64,000 nt of DNA, taken from the NCBI GenBank assembly GCA_016714905.1, contig JADKBW010000008.1, positions 62,001-126,000 on the forward strand. The letters run 5' to 3'. Position 1 is the stretch's first letter, and every line of letters starts with the position of its first letter. Positions 26,788 through 37,710 of this stretch are shown here, one piece after another. This stretch comes from Flavobacterium sp. (GTDB lineage: Bacteria > Bacteroidota > Bacteroidia > Flavobacteriales > Flavobacteriaceae). The position numbers and the translations under genes are program-made. The notes beneath the pieces are model-generated. The model was not told the DNA's origin. It did no database searches and was given only the letters and a program-made list of their open reading frames with translations.

Positions 26788-28701
26788 TTAGGAAAATTGA
26801 GTCAATTGAAAAGTATCTTTAATTAATTCCTCAAGGTCTTTCATCGGAGCCAATGCATTCTTAAGTATTTCACGATCTGCTTTTGACAACTCATTGATAG
26901 TAATAAATTCACCCGAATTATCATTTCTCAAACCCTCTAAAGTTCTAAATTTTGACAGTACTAGAAACGCTTCTGCGCAATTAAGAAAAATATCAGCATG
27001 CTTCGGATCTTCCATCGCTAGTTGTTTGAAACGCATAAAAGTACTATTGATTCCTTTTATATTGTTACTCATTGTAAACAAGCGTGCGCCATCAATTAGT
27101 GGCATTAGGGCTTTTATCTTAATGTTGAACTTATCTTTATTAATTCCTTCTTCTTCTACATTGAATTTTTTAAAGAAGCTCAGTGGTGCAGGCTTTCTAA
27201 TAGCATCATTCCCCAGATAATCAAAAAATAGTGTTTGTTTTTTGATGTTCTTAAAGATAACATTTGTGATTGCTTCTTCAATCTTTGGTTCACCAAAAGC
27301 AATTTCATAATCGAAAAATATACTGCTTATTTCATTGCTTATTTCTCCTGGTGTATTCATCCAATTTTCATACTGTTTTACCCAGTCTGTCAATGATTTA
27401 CACCATAAAATATTACTAGCATTATATCCGTTCTTCGAAGGGTTATATCCCACTTTTTCGATGGTATCGACTGCCTTCTTGGATAACTTTAGAAAATAAT
27501 CCTTAACATCACGGTATTTATCTGCTGCGACATCTTCAAAAATGAGGATATTGTCTTGGTCAGTAAGCAATAGTTGCTCTTTTCGACCTTGACTTCCAAT
27601 GCACAAAAATGCAAATCTGGCAGGAGGAGAACCTAGATCAAGAATCGCTAATTCGATTGCTCTTTTTACAATTGCAAGATTAATTTCTCCTGCAATATTA
27701 CAAATATGAGGAAGCGGAATATTTTTAGAAATTGAGGTTTGAATAATCTCAGTCAATCGATTTCGAACTTGTTTTAAGTCCTGTACATCTCTAGATCGTT
27801 TTATTTCTTTAATGAGAACTCCTGGATTACTAGCTTGGGCAACAATCAAATCGTGCTCTGAAATAACACCTTTTATGTCTGATTTTTCAGATCCGTCTTG
27901 AGTAACGCAGAGGTGACTCACGTTATTCTTTAACATCAATAGCTGCGCTTCTGCTAATGACACATTTTCCGCTACAGTAATAACTGGTGACGACATGATT
28001 TTATCTGCCGTTGATGTAATCGGAAACCGTCCAGTTACAATCTTGGATCGCATATCGGTATCCGTAATAATTCCAATAGGAAAGGAGTTTTCTGAAACAA
28101 ATACACTATTAGTAAGATTGTCAGTCATTAATTGGGCAATATCGCGCACCATACTAGAAGAAGAAACCTTAATTGGTGTTCTGTTATATGAAAGAGATTG
28201 CAGATAATGTAGGTCAGATTGTGGTGCATTTAAAACAACATTGTCCGAAAGTAACTTCCCTTTACTTTCGATATCTCTTGGATCATTAGAGTTATTGGCA
28301 AAACTTTCTAACAAGAAATTCAAGACTTCGGCATTCTGCGCCACGAAAGGCCTGAAAGTGGCAATCGGAATTGCATAGACAACAGATTCTTCTCGAGCTT
28401 TTGCTGTCATCTTGTAGTTGTTCTTGGCAAAAAAGGGGCGCAATCCGAAAACATCTCCAGGAAGACACTTGTTTAATAATGTTTCTTCAGCATCTGATAT
28501 CACAGACAAATTGATTACCCCAGAAGCGACGACGTAGAAACTATCATGTAATAGATCATTAATTTGAAATAGTACTTTATGTTTTTCTAAGTTGATGACG
28601 CGTATGCTAGATGACACCATTTTCAGTTCATCTATTGATAAATTATTGAAAGGTGGAAACTCTTTAAGAAATTCCGCGATTCTTTCTGCGATAGCGTTCA
28701 T
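26788..28701 (-). CDS. cNMP-binding / CBS / DUF294 nucleotidyltransferase signalling protein
   Basis: The 637-residue protein has three parts. A cyclic-nucleotide-binding domain lies at about residues 15-130 (LPGDVFGLRPFF). A CBS pair lies at about 165-290. A DUF294 nucleotidyltransferase-like domain begins near 350 (GSQGRKEQLLLTDQDNILIF), followed by its C-terminal helical partner to about 630. The GS-x-GR and D-x-D motifs of the transferase are present. Proteins of this type are encoded next to an epsilon-like exonuclease and near acetate metabolism genes in many bacteria. It probably senses nucleotides and regulates carbon uptake or activation. Effector and target are unknown. Confidence 0.85.
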   Translation of the reverse strand: MNAIAERIAEFLKEFPPFNNLSIDELKMVSSSIRVINLEKHKVLFQINDLLHDSFYVVASGVINLSVISDAEETLLNKCLPGDVFGLRPFFAKNNYKMTAKAREESVVYAIPIATFRPFVAQNAEVLNFLLESFANNSNDPRDIESKGKLLSDNVVLNAPQSDLHYLQSLSYNRTPIKVSSSSMVRDIAQLMTDNLTNSVFVSENSFPIGIITDTDMRSKIVTGRFPITSTADKIMSSPVITVAENVSLAEAQLLMLKNNVSHLCVTQDGSEKSDIKGVISEHDLIVAQASNPGVLIKEIKRSRDVQDLKQVRNRLTEIIQTSISKNIPLPHICNIAGEINLAIVKRAIELAILDLGSPPARFAFLCIGSQGRKEQLLLTDQDNILIFEDVAADKYRDVKDYFLKLSKKAVDTIEKVGYNPSKNGYNASNILWCKSLTDWVKQYENWMNTPGEISNEISSIFFDYEIAFGEPKIEEAITNVIFKNIKKQTLFFDYLGNDAIRKPAPLSFFKKFNVEEEGINKDKFNIKIKALMPLIDGARLFTMSNNIKGINSTFMRFKQLAMEDPKHADIFLNCAEAFLVLSKFRTLEGLRNDNSGEFITINELSKADREILKNALAPMKDLEELIKDTFQLTQFS

Positions 28702-29226
28702 ATTGTAATTGTATAAGTTTTTTGTAATGCACTAAGCACTGCAAAAATAACAAACATTGATTTAGAAAGTTGCATTAAGAACAAAAAGATACCATTAAAT
28801 TATAAGACGCAGGGAAGCGAATATTCTGCTACAAAGATCAAAATCAATTATTTTCTATTTTACATAATATAAATTATAATGCGACATCAACCTTAATAAT
28901 GAAATAACATTACTCAGTCAACACTAACCATTTATGTCACAAAAAAAGAAACGATACATTTAAAATACAACTTCTAAATGGAGTTATAAACAACTACAAA
29001 CCATATTGTTAAAAACTTATTTAATGGATTAATAATGATAATCGTACAAAATCAAATATAATCAAGCTAAAATTCCTACAAAAAATTTAAAAAGATGCAT
29101 TTCGTCGATGAAAATAAAAATTTTAACACTTTCGTCGATGTTTTGTGTATTTAATCTATATAAATTTGAACTCGTTGAATAATACCAATTTTTACCTATT
29201 ACCAAAACCGCAAATCACCAGAAACT
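28702..29226. promoter_or_regulatory. 525-bp divergent intergenic region
   Basis: AT-rich and without a gene on either strand. It must hold promoters for the DUF294 gene (minus) and the secreted protein at 29227 (plus). A TAAATTTG -7 box lies at 29161-29168. Two copies of TTCGTCGATG, exactly 30 bases apart, lie at 29101 and 29131. Nothing else was recognised. Confidence 0.45.
29161..29168 (+). promoter_or_regulatory. Bacteroidota -7 promoter box for the DUF4832 gene
   Basis: TAAATTTG fits the TAnnTTTG consensus and is 59 bases before the start codon. The nearest upstream TTG (29143) is a little closer than usual, so only the -7 box is claimed. Confidence 0.45.
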
Positions 29227-30857
29227 ATGAAAAAATATTTTGCAATCTTGGGATTGCTGATAAGTTTAATTATTAGCGCCCAAACCGTGACTAAGACTTA
29301 CACGTTGTCAAATGCTGTAATTTCAAATCCTGAAAGAGGTTTTTTTAAATTTGGTTCTTCTAATTCTAGTTTGAATCAAACTGAACTTACTAATTATCGC
29401 TTGAATAATAACATTACTTTAATCTATAGAAATTATAGATTAAATGATTTTAAGACTACTCCAATTTCTGACGCATATCTTGCCAGTATGCAAAGCGACT
29501 TCGATAAATTAAGAAATGCTGGATTAAAGTGCATTCTTAGATTTACTTACTCGCATAATAGTAGTGATAGTCCTAAAGATGCGTCTAAGGCACTTATTTT
29601 ACAGCATATTCAGCAACTACAACCTTACTTCACGTTGAATTCAGACGTTATTGCTGCTGTACAAGCTGGATTTATAGGAACCTGGGGAGAATGGTACGCA
29701 ACTAGTCAACCCGAATTTGGTGGTTGGGGTTACAATCAAACTAATTTAACAACTGCAAACATCAATCACAGAAAAGATATTGTCAATGCTCTTTTGAATG
29801 CACTACCAGCAAATAGAATGGTTCAGTTAAGAAAACCTGCTTTAAACAAGACTTGTATTCTCCAAATGCATTGACAAATTCTCAAGCATTTAGTGAGTCC
29901 AATTTAGCAAGATTAGGTCATCATAATGATTGTTTCTTAGCAACTGCTGATGATAATGGAACCTATGATGATGTTGTAGCAGAATATCCTTATTTAGCGC
30001 AGGAAACCAAATTTGTTCCTATGGGTGGAGAAACCTGTGATTTAAATTCGCCAAGAACGGACTGTGCAACTGCTATTTTTGAGATGAACAAATTTCATTG
30101 GTCGTTCCTAAATTTAGATTATTATCCTGAAGTCATTGATGGTTTTGAAGCAAATAATTGTTTTACAGAAATTCAGAAAAATCTTGGTTACCGTTTCCAG
30201 TTAAAAACTGCTCAATTGCCAACATCTGTTACATTAGGAACCACTTTGTCATTTACTCTTACTATTAAAAATCATGGTTACGCTGCTCCTTTCAACGAAC
30301 GTAATGCCTATATTGTACTGAAAAACCTCACCACAAATCAGGTCTATAAAATGATGATGACTAGTGATCCTAGATTGTGGCTTGGTCCAAATGATATCAC
30401 AATCACAGAAAATTTGACTTTGCCTAGTGGTTTAGTTACAGGAAATTACAAAATGTATTTGCAATTGCCTGATAGTTCCCCAACCTTAGCATCGAGATCA
30501 GAATATGCTATTCGATTCGCAAACGAAAATCTATGGGAAAGCAACACAGGATATAATAGTTTGGATCACACGCTGAATGTAACTGATACGACATTAGGCC
30601 TTTACAATAGTGCAAAGCTAAATATGTCTCTTTATCCTGTTCCTGCCAAAAATGAACTGACAGTAGAATTAAACGACTTGAATGAATATGAGATTTCACT
30701 TTATAATTCACTCGGTCAGTTAATAAAAGTACCAAATACAATAATTAGTAATAATAAGGTAGTTTTAAATACAAGTAGCCTAGTTGATGGTTTGTATTTT
30801 GTTGATTTAAGCAAAGGCGCTATAAAGGATACTCGCAAAATCATAGTGAAACACTAG
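29227..30857 (+). pseudogene. Secreted DUF4874/DUF4832-like protein with type A T9SS domain, one frameshift
   Basis: Two frames make one protein of about 543 residues if one T is added at 29853-29854: the text then reads ALNKTLYSPNALTNSQAF. The N terminus has a signal peptide (IISAQ). Residues 25-210 match the DUF4874 pattern (NPERGFF, LRFTYSH, GFIGTWGEWY), a TIM-barrel resembling glycoside hydrolases. A DUF4832-like region and a beta-sandwich follow (about 210-450). The last 80 residues are a type A sorting domain (LYPVPAKNELTVEL ... DGLYFVDL). It is predicted to be surface or secreted and to act on a polysaccharide. It is convergent with the Pel-like operon, which supports a link to exopolysaccharide. 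Confidence 0.75.
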
Positions 30858-30880
30858 ATTTAGTTTTTGTTAAAAAAAAT

Positions 30881-30913
30881 AAGGGATGTTGATTAAATCA
30901 ACATCCCTTTTCT
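30881..30913. terminator. Bidirectional intrinsic terminator
   Basis: A 13-bp perfect stem AAGGGATGTTGAT/ATCAACATCCCTT with a TAA loop lies between an A-run and a T-rich tail. It separates the convergent DUF4832 and Pel-like genes. Confidence 0.88.
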
Positions 30914-30934
30914 TTTCTTAGTAATTTGTATCCT

Positions 30935-33900
30935 TTACTTCTTTCTCTTTATGTATTTCTTTTTGAAATTGTGCTTAATTCCAAACTGAATGGCGTTCGA
31001 ATAAAAAGTAGATTGCTGAAACACTTCGGCCGAAAAAGTTAAGGCTGTAAAATCAAACAATTGGTACGACAACTGAGCAGTAAACCTCTCGAAATTGCCC
31101 GCGAAAGTGTCAGCAAAAATACCTCCTTCAATTCTGGAAGTAAATGTCGCTGTATTATATTCCCATGCAAGTCCTCCTCCACCGTATAAACGCTCTTTAA
31201 TAATCCAATAAGGATATCCAACGCTCAAATCTCTTGATCCAAATGCTACTTGAGATTCAACAAAAGGAACTAACTTAGATTTCTTTTCAATGCCCTTATC
31301 CCACATTAGTCTCAATGTTAATGCACTGTCGTAACCGTCGTCAATATCATCCACTTGTGTAACGCCATTTCCTAAATCTGTGATTACTTTTCTAAAGTGC
31401 AATTTATTTGGATTCATCATTCGATTCGGATTGATTGGAGGTCCTATTGTATCTCGTGACAACAATCCTTCTGTATAATAATTTGCTTCTACGGCAACGC
31501 TCGCGTTAATCGATTTACCTATGTAAAAATCTTTATACAAATTCAATTGCATTTGATAAATACTTTGATTTAGAGCTGGAGCTGTTTCAACAGGAAACAA
31601 ATTAAACTCGGCTGACTTAAAGTTACGCTCTCTAGAAGATGAAATTCCAGCGCCAAACTGGTAATATGAGTTTGATTTTTTGTCTAACTCTACTCTAGCC
31701 CTACTCCAATATTGAGGTTTATTCTCTTTTAACGGAGAAGTTATTTTGTACTCCAACCCCATTGTGTTATTGTCTGTATTGTCTTCGTAAACTTTTTTAG
31801 TGGTTTCTAGTTCATAGTATTTTGAATAACTAATTCCGATACCGTGTATGAAACCTTTCTTGTCATACATATTATATGAAATCAAATTTCTTTGGAATGA
31901 AGGATTTTCTTGGTTAGTCTCCAAATAAGAATTAAAATCAATAAAATTACCTTTTGCCAATCGAATATCTTTCATCAATTTCTTAAGAACATCTGGGTAA
32001 AATAGCTCAGCATGATTAGCAATCAAATCTTGCTGTAAATCCATACTTTCAAAAACAACGTCTATATTTAAGGTTTTTCTCAAATCTTCTTTTTCGTAGA
32101 TGTTGCTTAATGAATTAGCCAAAACCCATGCATCTTTAAATCGTCCTTGTTCGTGATATACGCTACTCATCAGTACAGTTGCAATCTCATCCTCTGGATG
32201 TTCAGCAATATATTTTTATACACTGGCTCCAATTCGTCTGACAGACCCGCTGAGATATACCAGGTCATTTTAGTTACAAAATCAATCTCGCTACTAAACT
32301 CCGACCAATCAATCGCCTTTTTATAGTCGGCATTATCAGCGTAAAGCCAAACGATTGCGGTCGCTAAATCTGATAAATCTTTAGTTGGCTGTTTATTCTC
32401 TAATTCGACAATTGCTTCTTCAGGAAAATATTCTAATAAATGCTTTAAATATTTTTTATAATTTTCAAGATTGGGCTCAACTTTAGCCAATGCTTTCAAT
32501 ACACTTTTGATTTTCTCTTTATTTTGTTCGTTGTCAAAAGATTCTATATAGGCCTTCAATAACTTCTTATCTTCTGGAGAAACCTTTATCTGCTCGCTTA
32601 ACCATTTTTCGTGCGCTATTTCATCTTTATATTCAATAATTTTATCCAGCTCTCCTGAATACAAAATATTATTCTTTGAAGGATTTTTAACAACAAAATC
32701 TTCATACATCTTCCACACTTCATCCCCTTTATTCTCAGAAGCCATATAGTCTGCATACTTATTCCAATCTTTCGGGTCAATTTCGGAGCTCGACAACATC
32801 TTATTCTTTAGCGCCTCCATTTCAATTTTGAAGTTTTTCTCGTAGTTATCGACCCACTCTCCGCCACTCAAGAAATTCTTGACATCTACATTAAATTTTG
32901 CAAAATCTGCTCGAACCAAGTTTGTGATAGCTGCCTGTTTTGCCTTTTCTTTTGGAGATTTATAAAGTAAATCTATAACCGTTAACTTAGATTTATTTGA
33001 ATAGACCGAATAAAGATATCCATCCATAAAAGGTGTTTTTGAATAAAGCACAGACTGACTCTTAAGCTGTGTGTCTACTCTATCCGCATTTTTAGGACTA
33101 CAATACATAAACCAATATTTCTTACCAGATTCTGATCCATTGATTTCTTTTACTGTATACAAGCCTTTTTCTGAAGCATGTGAATACCGTGAAGCTCTCC
33201 AATTCATAACAAGATTACCGCCGACATCACCGTTCACAAATCGCATTTGCGGATACGTTGCAGTTAATTGTTTTAAGTAATTTTTAAACTCCGGAAATAA
33301 TGCTTTATCCGAATTTGCAGTCTTCCTCCACCCTAAATTGAATTGATTACGCAAAGAATACCCTGCGGCTCGCTTATCTGCTGTTGCAGGAATTTGATAT
33401 ACGTCATCAGGGTGAACGAAATGAGTCCAAATTCCAGTATACAAAAACATAGATTGGATGGTGTATTTTTCATCGTCATGCATATAAAAACCACTGGAAA
33501 TTCTTGGGTAATCAAAAAAGTTGTTTTCAAATGGATCATAATCGAATTCTCGATCTCCCCCATCTTCCAAGTTACCTATATACAAGCTACACATGTATTT
33601 TAGTGATGGCATGGTACGTTTAAGTTCTCTAATTCCCATGCGATCAATATCATTAGATGGTGGCACGTAAGTAACTGGTAAAGGACCATAGTTACTAATC
33701 TCCCATTTCTTTTTGATGGTTCCCATCGACGTCTCAATAAACTTCGGGTTTTTCCATAATTTTTTGAGTAACGAGACGTGATTGTATCCGTGGAACGCTA
33801 GTTCATGTCCGTTTTTCTTCACATCATTGACCAACCAATCAGGCAAAGATTCTACTTTATCTTTGTTTTTGTTTTTCGTTTTGATTTTTTTTGAATTCCA

Positions 33901-34917
33901 TTGATCCAAAGTAAAAGGAGGAACAATTTTATTACGGTAGTCAAACGTTAGCATGGCTGCATATGGAATTTTGAACTCCTTACCTAATTCACGCATATCC
34001 GGCCACCAGATTTTTTGTACAAAATCAGAGGTTGTAATATTCATCTCCGACTTTATTGGTTCAGCAATTATATCATATTGTGGTCCCGGAAAATCATCGA
34101 GAAAAATTGTCGAAGCATTGGCTATAGGATAAGGAATTCCTTCTAGACCTTTTAGAACTCCTGCAAAAAGAAATCCTCTATCTACTTTTGAAAAATCTCC
34201 AGATGTGTTAAATAAAATTACTCTCCCTGAACCAATTGGATTTTCAATCACAGTGGGGTAATTAGGATTATTAGCAGCCGTAGCGAGTACTTTGACTTTA
34301 CTTGAAAAATTTTGTCCAGCAAATCCGTATAGTTTAGAATCCTTAGCAATTCTCTTTCCCGACATATTTGGCAAGACTGGCGTATTGAAATACCAACCAG
34401 CCGCCTTATCATCAGTTCCATACTCAGCTTCTGGTTTAAACCCTAATAAGAATGCCATTCTCTTGTCTTCGTTAGCGAATGGGATAAAAAGTGTACCTCC
34501 ATTGGATACAAAATTAATAAGTACTTCTACAGAGGCATCATTCAATTTCTTGGTATCATAAACCACTATAATTCTTGTTGTTGGAGCTACTTTCAGCGTT
34601 GAATTCCAAGTCTTAATATTTAGCGAATTAAATGGCAATTTCGCGTAGTCGCAAACCTTTCTAATTTCCTGATTATATACCTTACTCGATTTGGAACTTG
34701 GATCATAAATAAATTGAATCACTGCTTGTGAACTTAAAACCGGCGCAGTATATCGTTTAAAGGCCTTTTGATTCGCGTTTGCTGCATCCTTCGTATTAAA
34801 AAGTTCAATACTTTTCAGGTCCGACCAATCATCGAGCCCTTCACACCCAACAAGAAGTAATGAAAGGGCTATTGCCATTCCAAACAAAACGTAATGTGAT
34901 ATTGTTATAAATTTCAT
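30935..34917 (-). pseudogene. Giant lipoprotein: PelA-like deacetylase fused to PelB-like TPR and beta-barrel, one frameshift
   Basis: Two long frames (34917-32170 and 32170-30935) become one protein of about 1327 residues if one A is added to the five-A run at 32213-32217. The junction then reads VYKKYIAEHPEDEIATVLMSS without a break. The N terminus has a lipobox (LLLVGC). Residues about 30-620 resemble DUF2194/PelA-type deacetylases, with IFLDDFPG as the probable acidic metal site and GHELAFHGYNH as the HxxxH-type motif. Residues 620-1000 are TPR-like helices. The last 380 residues have alternating strands typical of an outer-membrane barrel. In Pseudomonas these functions belong to two proteins, PelA and PelB. 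It probably deacetylates and exports the polymer. Domain reading is moderate, the fusion is inferred after frame repair. Confidence 0.7.
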
Positions 34918-34919
34918 AC

Positions 34920-36898
34920 TTAAAATATCAATTCAGAAATCTTACTTTCTCTTGGTTCATTTATAATTTCGTATACTTTGAGAATTTCGCTGTCGTAAAA
35001 TAAATTTACACGACGACCTCTTTTCTTAAACAGTTCAATATTAGCAATTAATTCCTTTTGCAACTGTTTGTTTTCGGCAAAACTATTTGATTCATTGTTT
35101 GCAGTTTCATTTAGGACAAAAACCAAGACACTTTTCGACAAAGAATACTGTGGATTCTTTACTAGAAAATTAGGGTCTTTCTTATGCTTTGTATTAATCA
35201 AATCTATTTTTGGATAGTCATTCAAAAAGAAATCGTAATTCATAAAAAAATGAGAATTATTACTGATCACTTGGGCTGCCGGGTCATTTACAACACAATA
35301 CGAATTGCGAAAAAAAGTTTGAGATATTTTATCGTACGCATTTAGAATTTGCTTTGGTGTCTGGTCAGATATCGTTAATGAACTAATACTTTTTTCTTGG
35401 TAATAATATGAAGCATATAACATTGAGATAAAAATAAGGCCAACAGTAACTGGACTAAACTTCTTAAATCTACCTAATCCAAAATTGATAATTCGGCTAA
35501 TTGTTGAAATATTTAGACCTAAAATAATGGGTAGAAAAACAGAGATTGAGTTATTCAACATATCAATGTCCAACCATTCGCTTTTTATAAAAGTCAATAG
35601 GATCAGAAAATTGAAATAGGCATAAAAAGTAATAGTAGCCCGCCAGTTTTCTTTTCTGAATATGACCAAGACCATTACAATTAAGAATCCAATTCCTGTT
35701 GAGATTTGAGCGTATCGAATAATTTCGCTGTATGGCAATATCAATTGCGGAACATACGTGTAAGAACTAATGGAGAGTAAATTATTTTGGAGATACTCAA
35801 GAATATCTGCCCGTTGAAAATAACATGCGTAACTGTATATTCCATACAAAATAACCATGGCAACGACATATCCAAAAATTGCAATGAAATTGTCTTTCTT
35901 ATGTTTCCATTTGGTAAATAGCAATCCAATGATTAAAAAGGGTGGAATTAAAATACAAAGCGTAAATAAATCAATCAATCCTATAGTAATAAAAAGAAAT
36001 AGAAAGCTAAAAAAATAATTCATCGGAGGCACCCGATATAATTTTGGTTTTAAATAAAATGCAAATGCTGGTAAGGCAAAAGTTAAAGCAAGAAATGTAG
36101 GATTCCCTTTTAATAAAAAGTAAACATTTAAAGGAGTTAAAACATATACCAAACTAAAAAAAGTGCAGCGATAGTCGGTGCAATAAATTTGGATGGTGTT
36201 AATTTATTAATAATCCAAAATATAATAACTGCCAATAAGGTAGATTCAAGAATTGCAATCACTTGTAGCGCAATTTCTGGGCTAACATCAGTTATTTTCC
36301 CATAAAAATTGACGATTGCCAATTCTGCGTCTGTAGCTAACTCATAAGTAAACCAATACTGATTATCAAATTGAATTACCTTATTTAAGTCGTAAATCCA
36401 AGCATCTGAAAGTGAGTAATTATCGTAAATAATGAAATAATAACGGCTCAAGAAAGTAATTCCACCAATTATTATCGTAAGTATTAAAATAAAATTGTTG
36501 TTTTCATCATTTTTTACTTTGGTCCGATCTAATGAAAACCAACTCCAGAAAGACCTTTTGTTCTCAATATTCCTCAAAAAAGTAAGAAGAGCCGTTCTGA
36601 TGTGCGTCGTGAAGTAATGCTTGGAATTTCTTAAATTTTTGAATCCAATAATATCAATGCCGATCAAAAGAAGAAATATAAAAAAGCAATTGAAAAGATT
36701 GTACGCGTCTGCTTCAACCAAGATGAAAATTACAATTACCAAAACAGTCGCGTATCGAAACCAATTCATTACTAGGAAATCCATAAAATGAACATGCTTA
36801 GAAACATTGACAAACTTCCTATTCAAGTAGAATAAAAAAAGCAGTATAAAGCATAGCCTTATAAAACCTAATAATATTGAACTTGTTAAAAACATCAT
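34920..36898 (-). pseudogene. Polytopic membrane protein of the Pel-like locus, one frameshift
   Basis: The frames 36898-36137 and 36152-34920 form one protein of about 659 residues if one T is added to the seven-T run (36156-36162, minus strand): the text then reads AALFFSLVYVLTPLNVYFLLKG. There are about 12-14 hydrophobic segments and a C-terminal soluble part of about 170 residues from YYYQEKSISS. Its overall plan resembles membrane glycosyltransferases or Wzy-like proteins. No signature of PelD or PelE was identified. It lies between the GH114-type gene and the PelA/B fusion, within a few bases of each, so it is an operon member. Function unknown. Confidence 0.6.
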
Positions 36899-36906
36899 AG
36901 TGTTTA

Positions 36907-37710
36907 CTAATTAAATTTTGGGATAGTTTGCAAATCAATGGTTCCAATAAAAAAATCGTAACCAGTGGGTTCAACTCTTTTCTTTACCAATTCTACCAAA
37001 TCCTTCGAATCTGCATATTCAATAAGAATAAAAGGAATCGAATAAGTTGCGCTAATTGTATTGATTCGATTTAAGCTTGCTTCAAATATAGTTTTTTCTC
37101 TCAAATTGCATTTTTTATCTTTAAAACTGTAGTCCGTCGCAATCGATTCAATTGCAATTAAATCAACATATCTAGAGGTTTGCTCTACCAAATCTAAACC
37201 TGCATTTTGAATAAACATTTTCTTCGGATATTTTTCTTTTATTGCACCAATTAAATCAATCACTTTTTCCGCTTGATCTTTTTGTGGTCCATGAATGGTG
37301 AAATTATCGATGTTATCTAAAAACAAACCATCGTAGCCAAATGCAAAAATCTCATCTGCCATTTCTATCAAAGTCTCTCTTGCTTTCTTTGACTCTAGGT
37401 CTATGTAATGACTATTCCAAATTTCATTCTTGCCTATTGTATGTTTTTTAAAGTCATCAAAATGTGTTGAACTTTCATTTATCTCTCCGAGACTGATATA
37501 GGCAAAAACTTTATCATTTTGCAATCGAATGATCTTTACATCTTTACTATTATAATGCTTTGATTCTAAAATAACATACTTATAATCTTTCACTCCGATA
37601 GGATTCGTTTTTCCATAACAAAATAATACGGTACTTTTTTTCATATCGTCTTGAAAAGAATTAAAAACTAAAATAAGTGGAATAATTATTAGAAGTACCT
37701 TAATACGCTG
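36907..37710 (-). CDS. Endo-alpha-1,4-polygalactosaminidase-like (GH114 type) hydrolase
   Basis: About 267 residues from the ATG at 37710; six more are possible and would lengthen the overlap with pelG. An N-terminal hydrophobic segment (VLLIIIPLILVFNSF) suggests export or anchoring. The TIM-barrel motifs FAYISLGEINES and GYDGLFLDNIDNF fit the TM1410/GH114 family, whose acidic residues act in catalysis. This family cleaves alpha-1,4-linked galactosamine, and the hydrolase domain of PelA is of related type. Its presence in the Pel-like operon suggests a role in trimming or releasing a galactosamine-rich polymer. Specificity is inferred. Confidence 0.75.
   Translation of the reverse strand, partial: QRIKVLLIIIPLILVFNSFQDDMKKSTVLFCYGKTNPIGVKDYKYVILESKHYNSKDVKIIRLQNDKVFAYISLGEINESSTHFDDFKKHTIGKNEIWNSHYIDLESKKARETLIEMADEIFAFGYDGLFLDNIDNFTIHGPQKDQAEKVIDLIGAIKEKYPKKMFIQNAGLDLVEQTSRYVDLIAIESIATDYSFKDKKCNLREKTIFEASLNRINTISATYSIPFILIEYADSKDLVELVKKRVEPTGYDFFIGTIDLQTIPKFN

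Noticed and set aside
28702..29226. Possible small RNA or short gene in the 525-base gap
   Set aside because: No stable hairpin with T-run, no tRNA-like fold and no open frame with a start and typical codons was found.
29853..30857. Second half of the DUF4832 protein as an independent gene starting at TTG
   Set aside because: It lacks a signal peptide though it has a T9SS sorting domain, and adding one base joins it smoothly to the preceding frame.
30935..32170. Outer-membrane barrel as a separate gene starting at ATG 32170
   Set aside because: It has no signal peptide, and the text just upstream in its frame (KKYIAEHPEDEIATVL) continues the preceding TPR protein after a one-base repair.
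34920..36152. Membrane protein starting at TTG 36152 as a separate gene
   Set aside because: The start is non-standard and inside a helix that continues from the upstream frame after adding one T.
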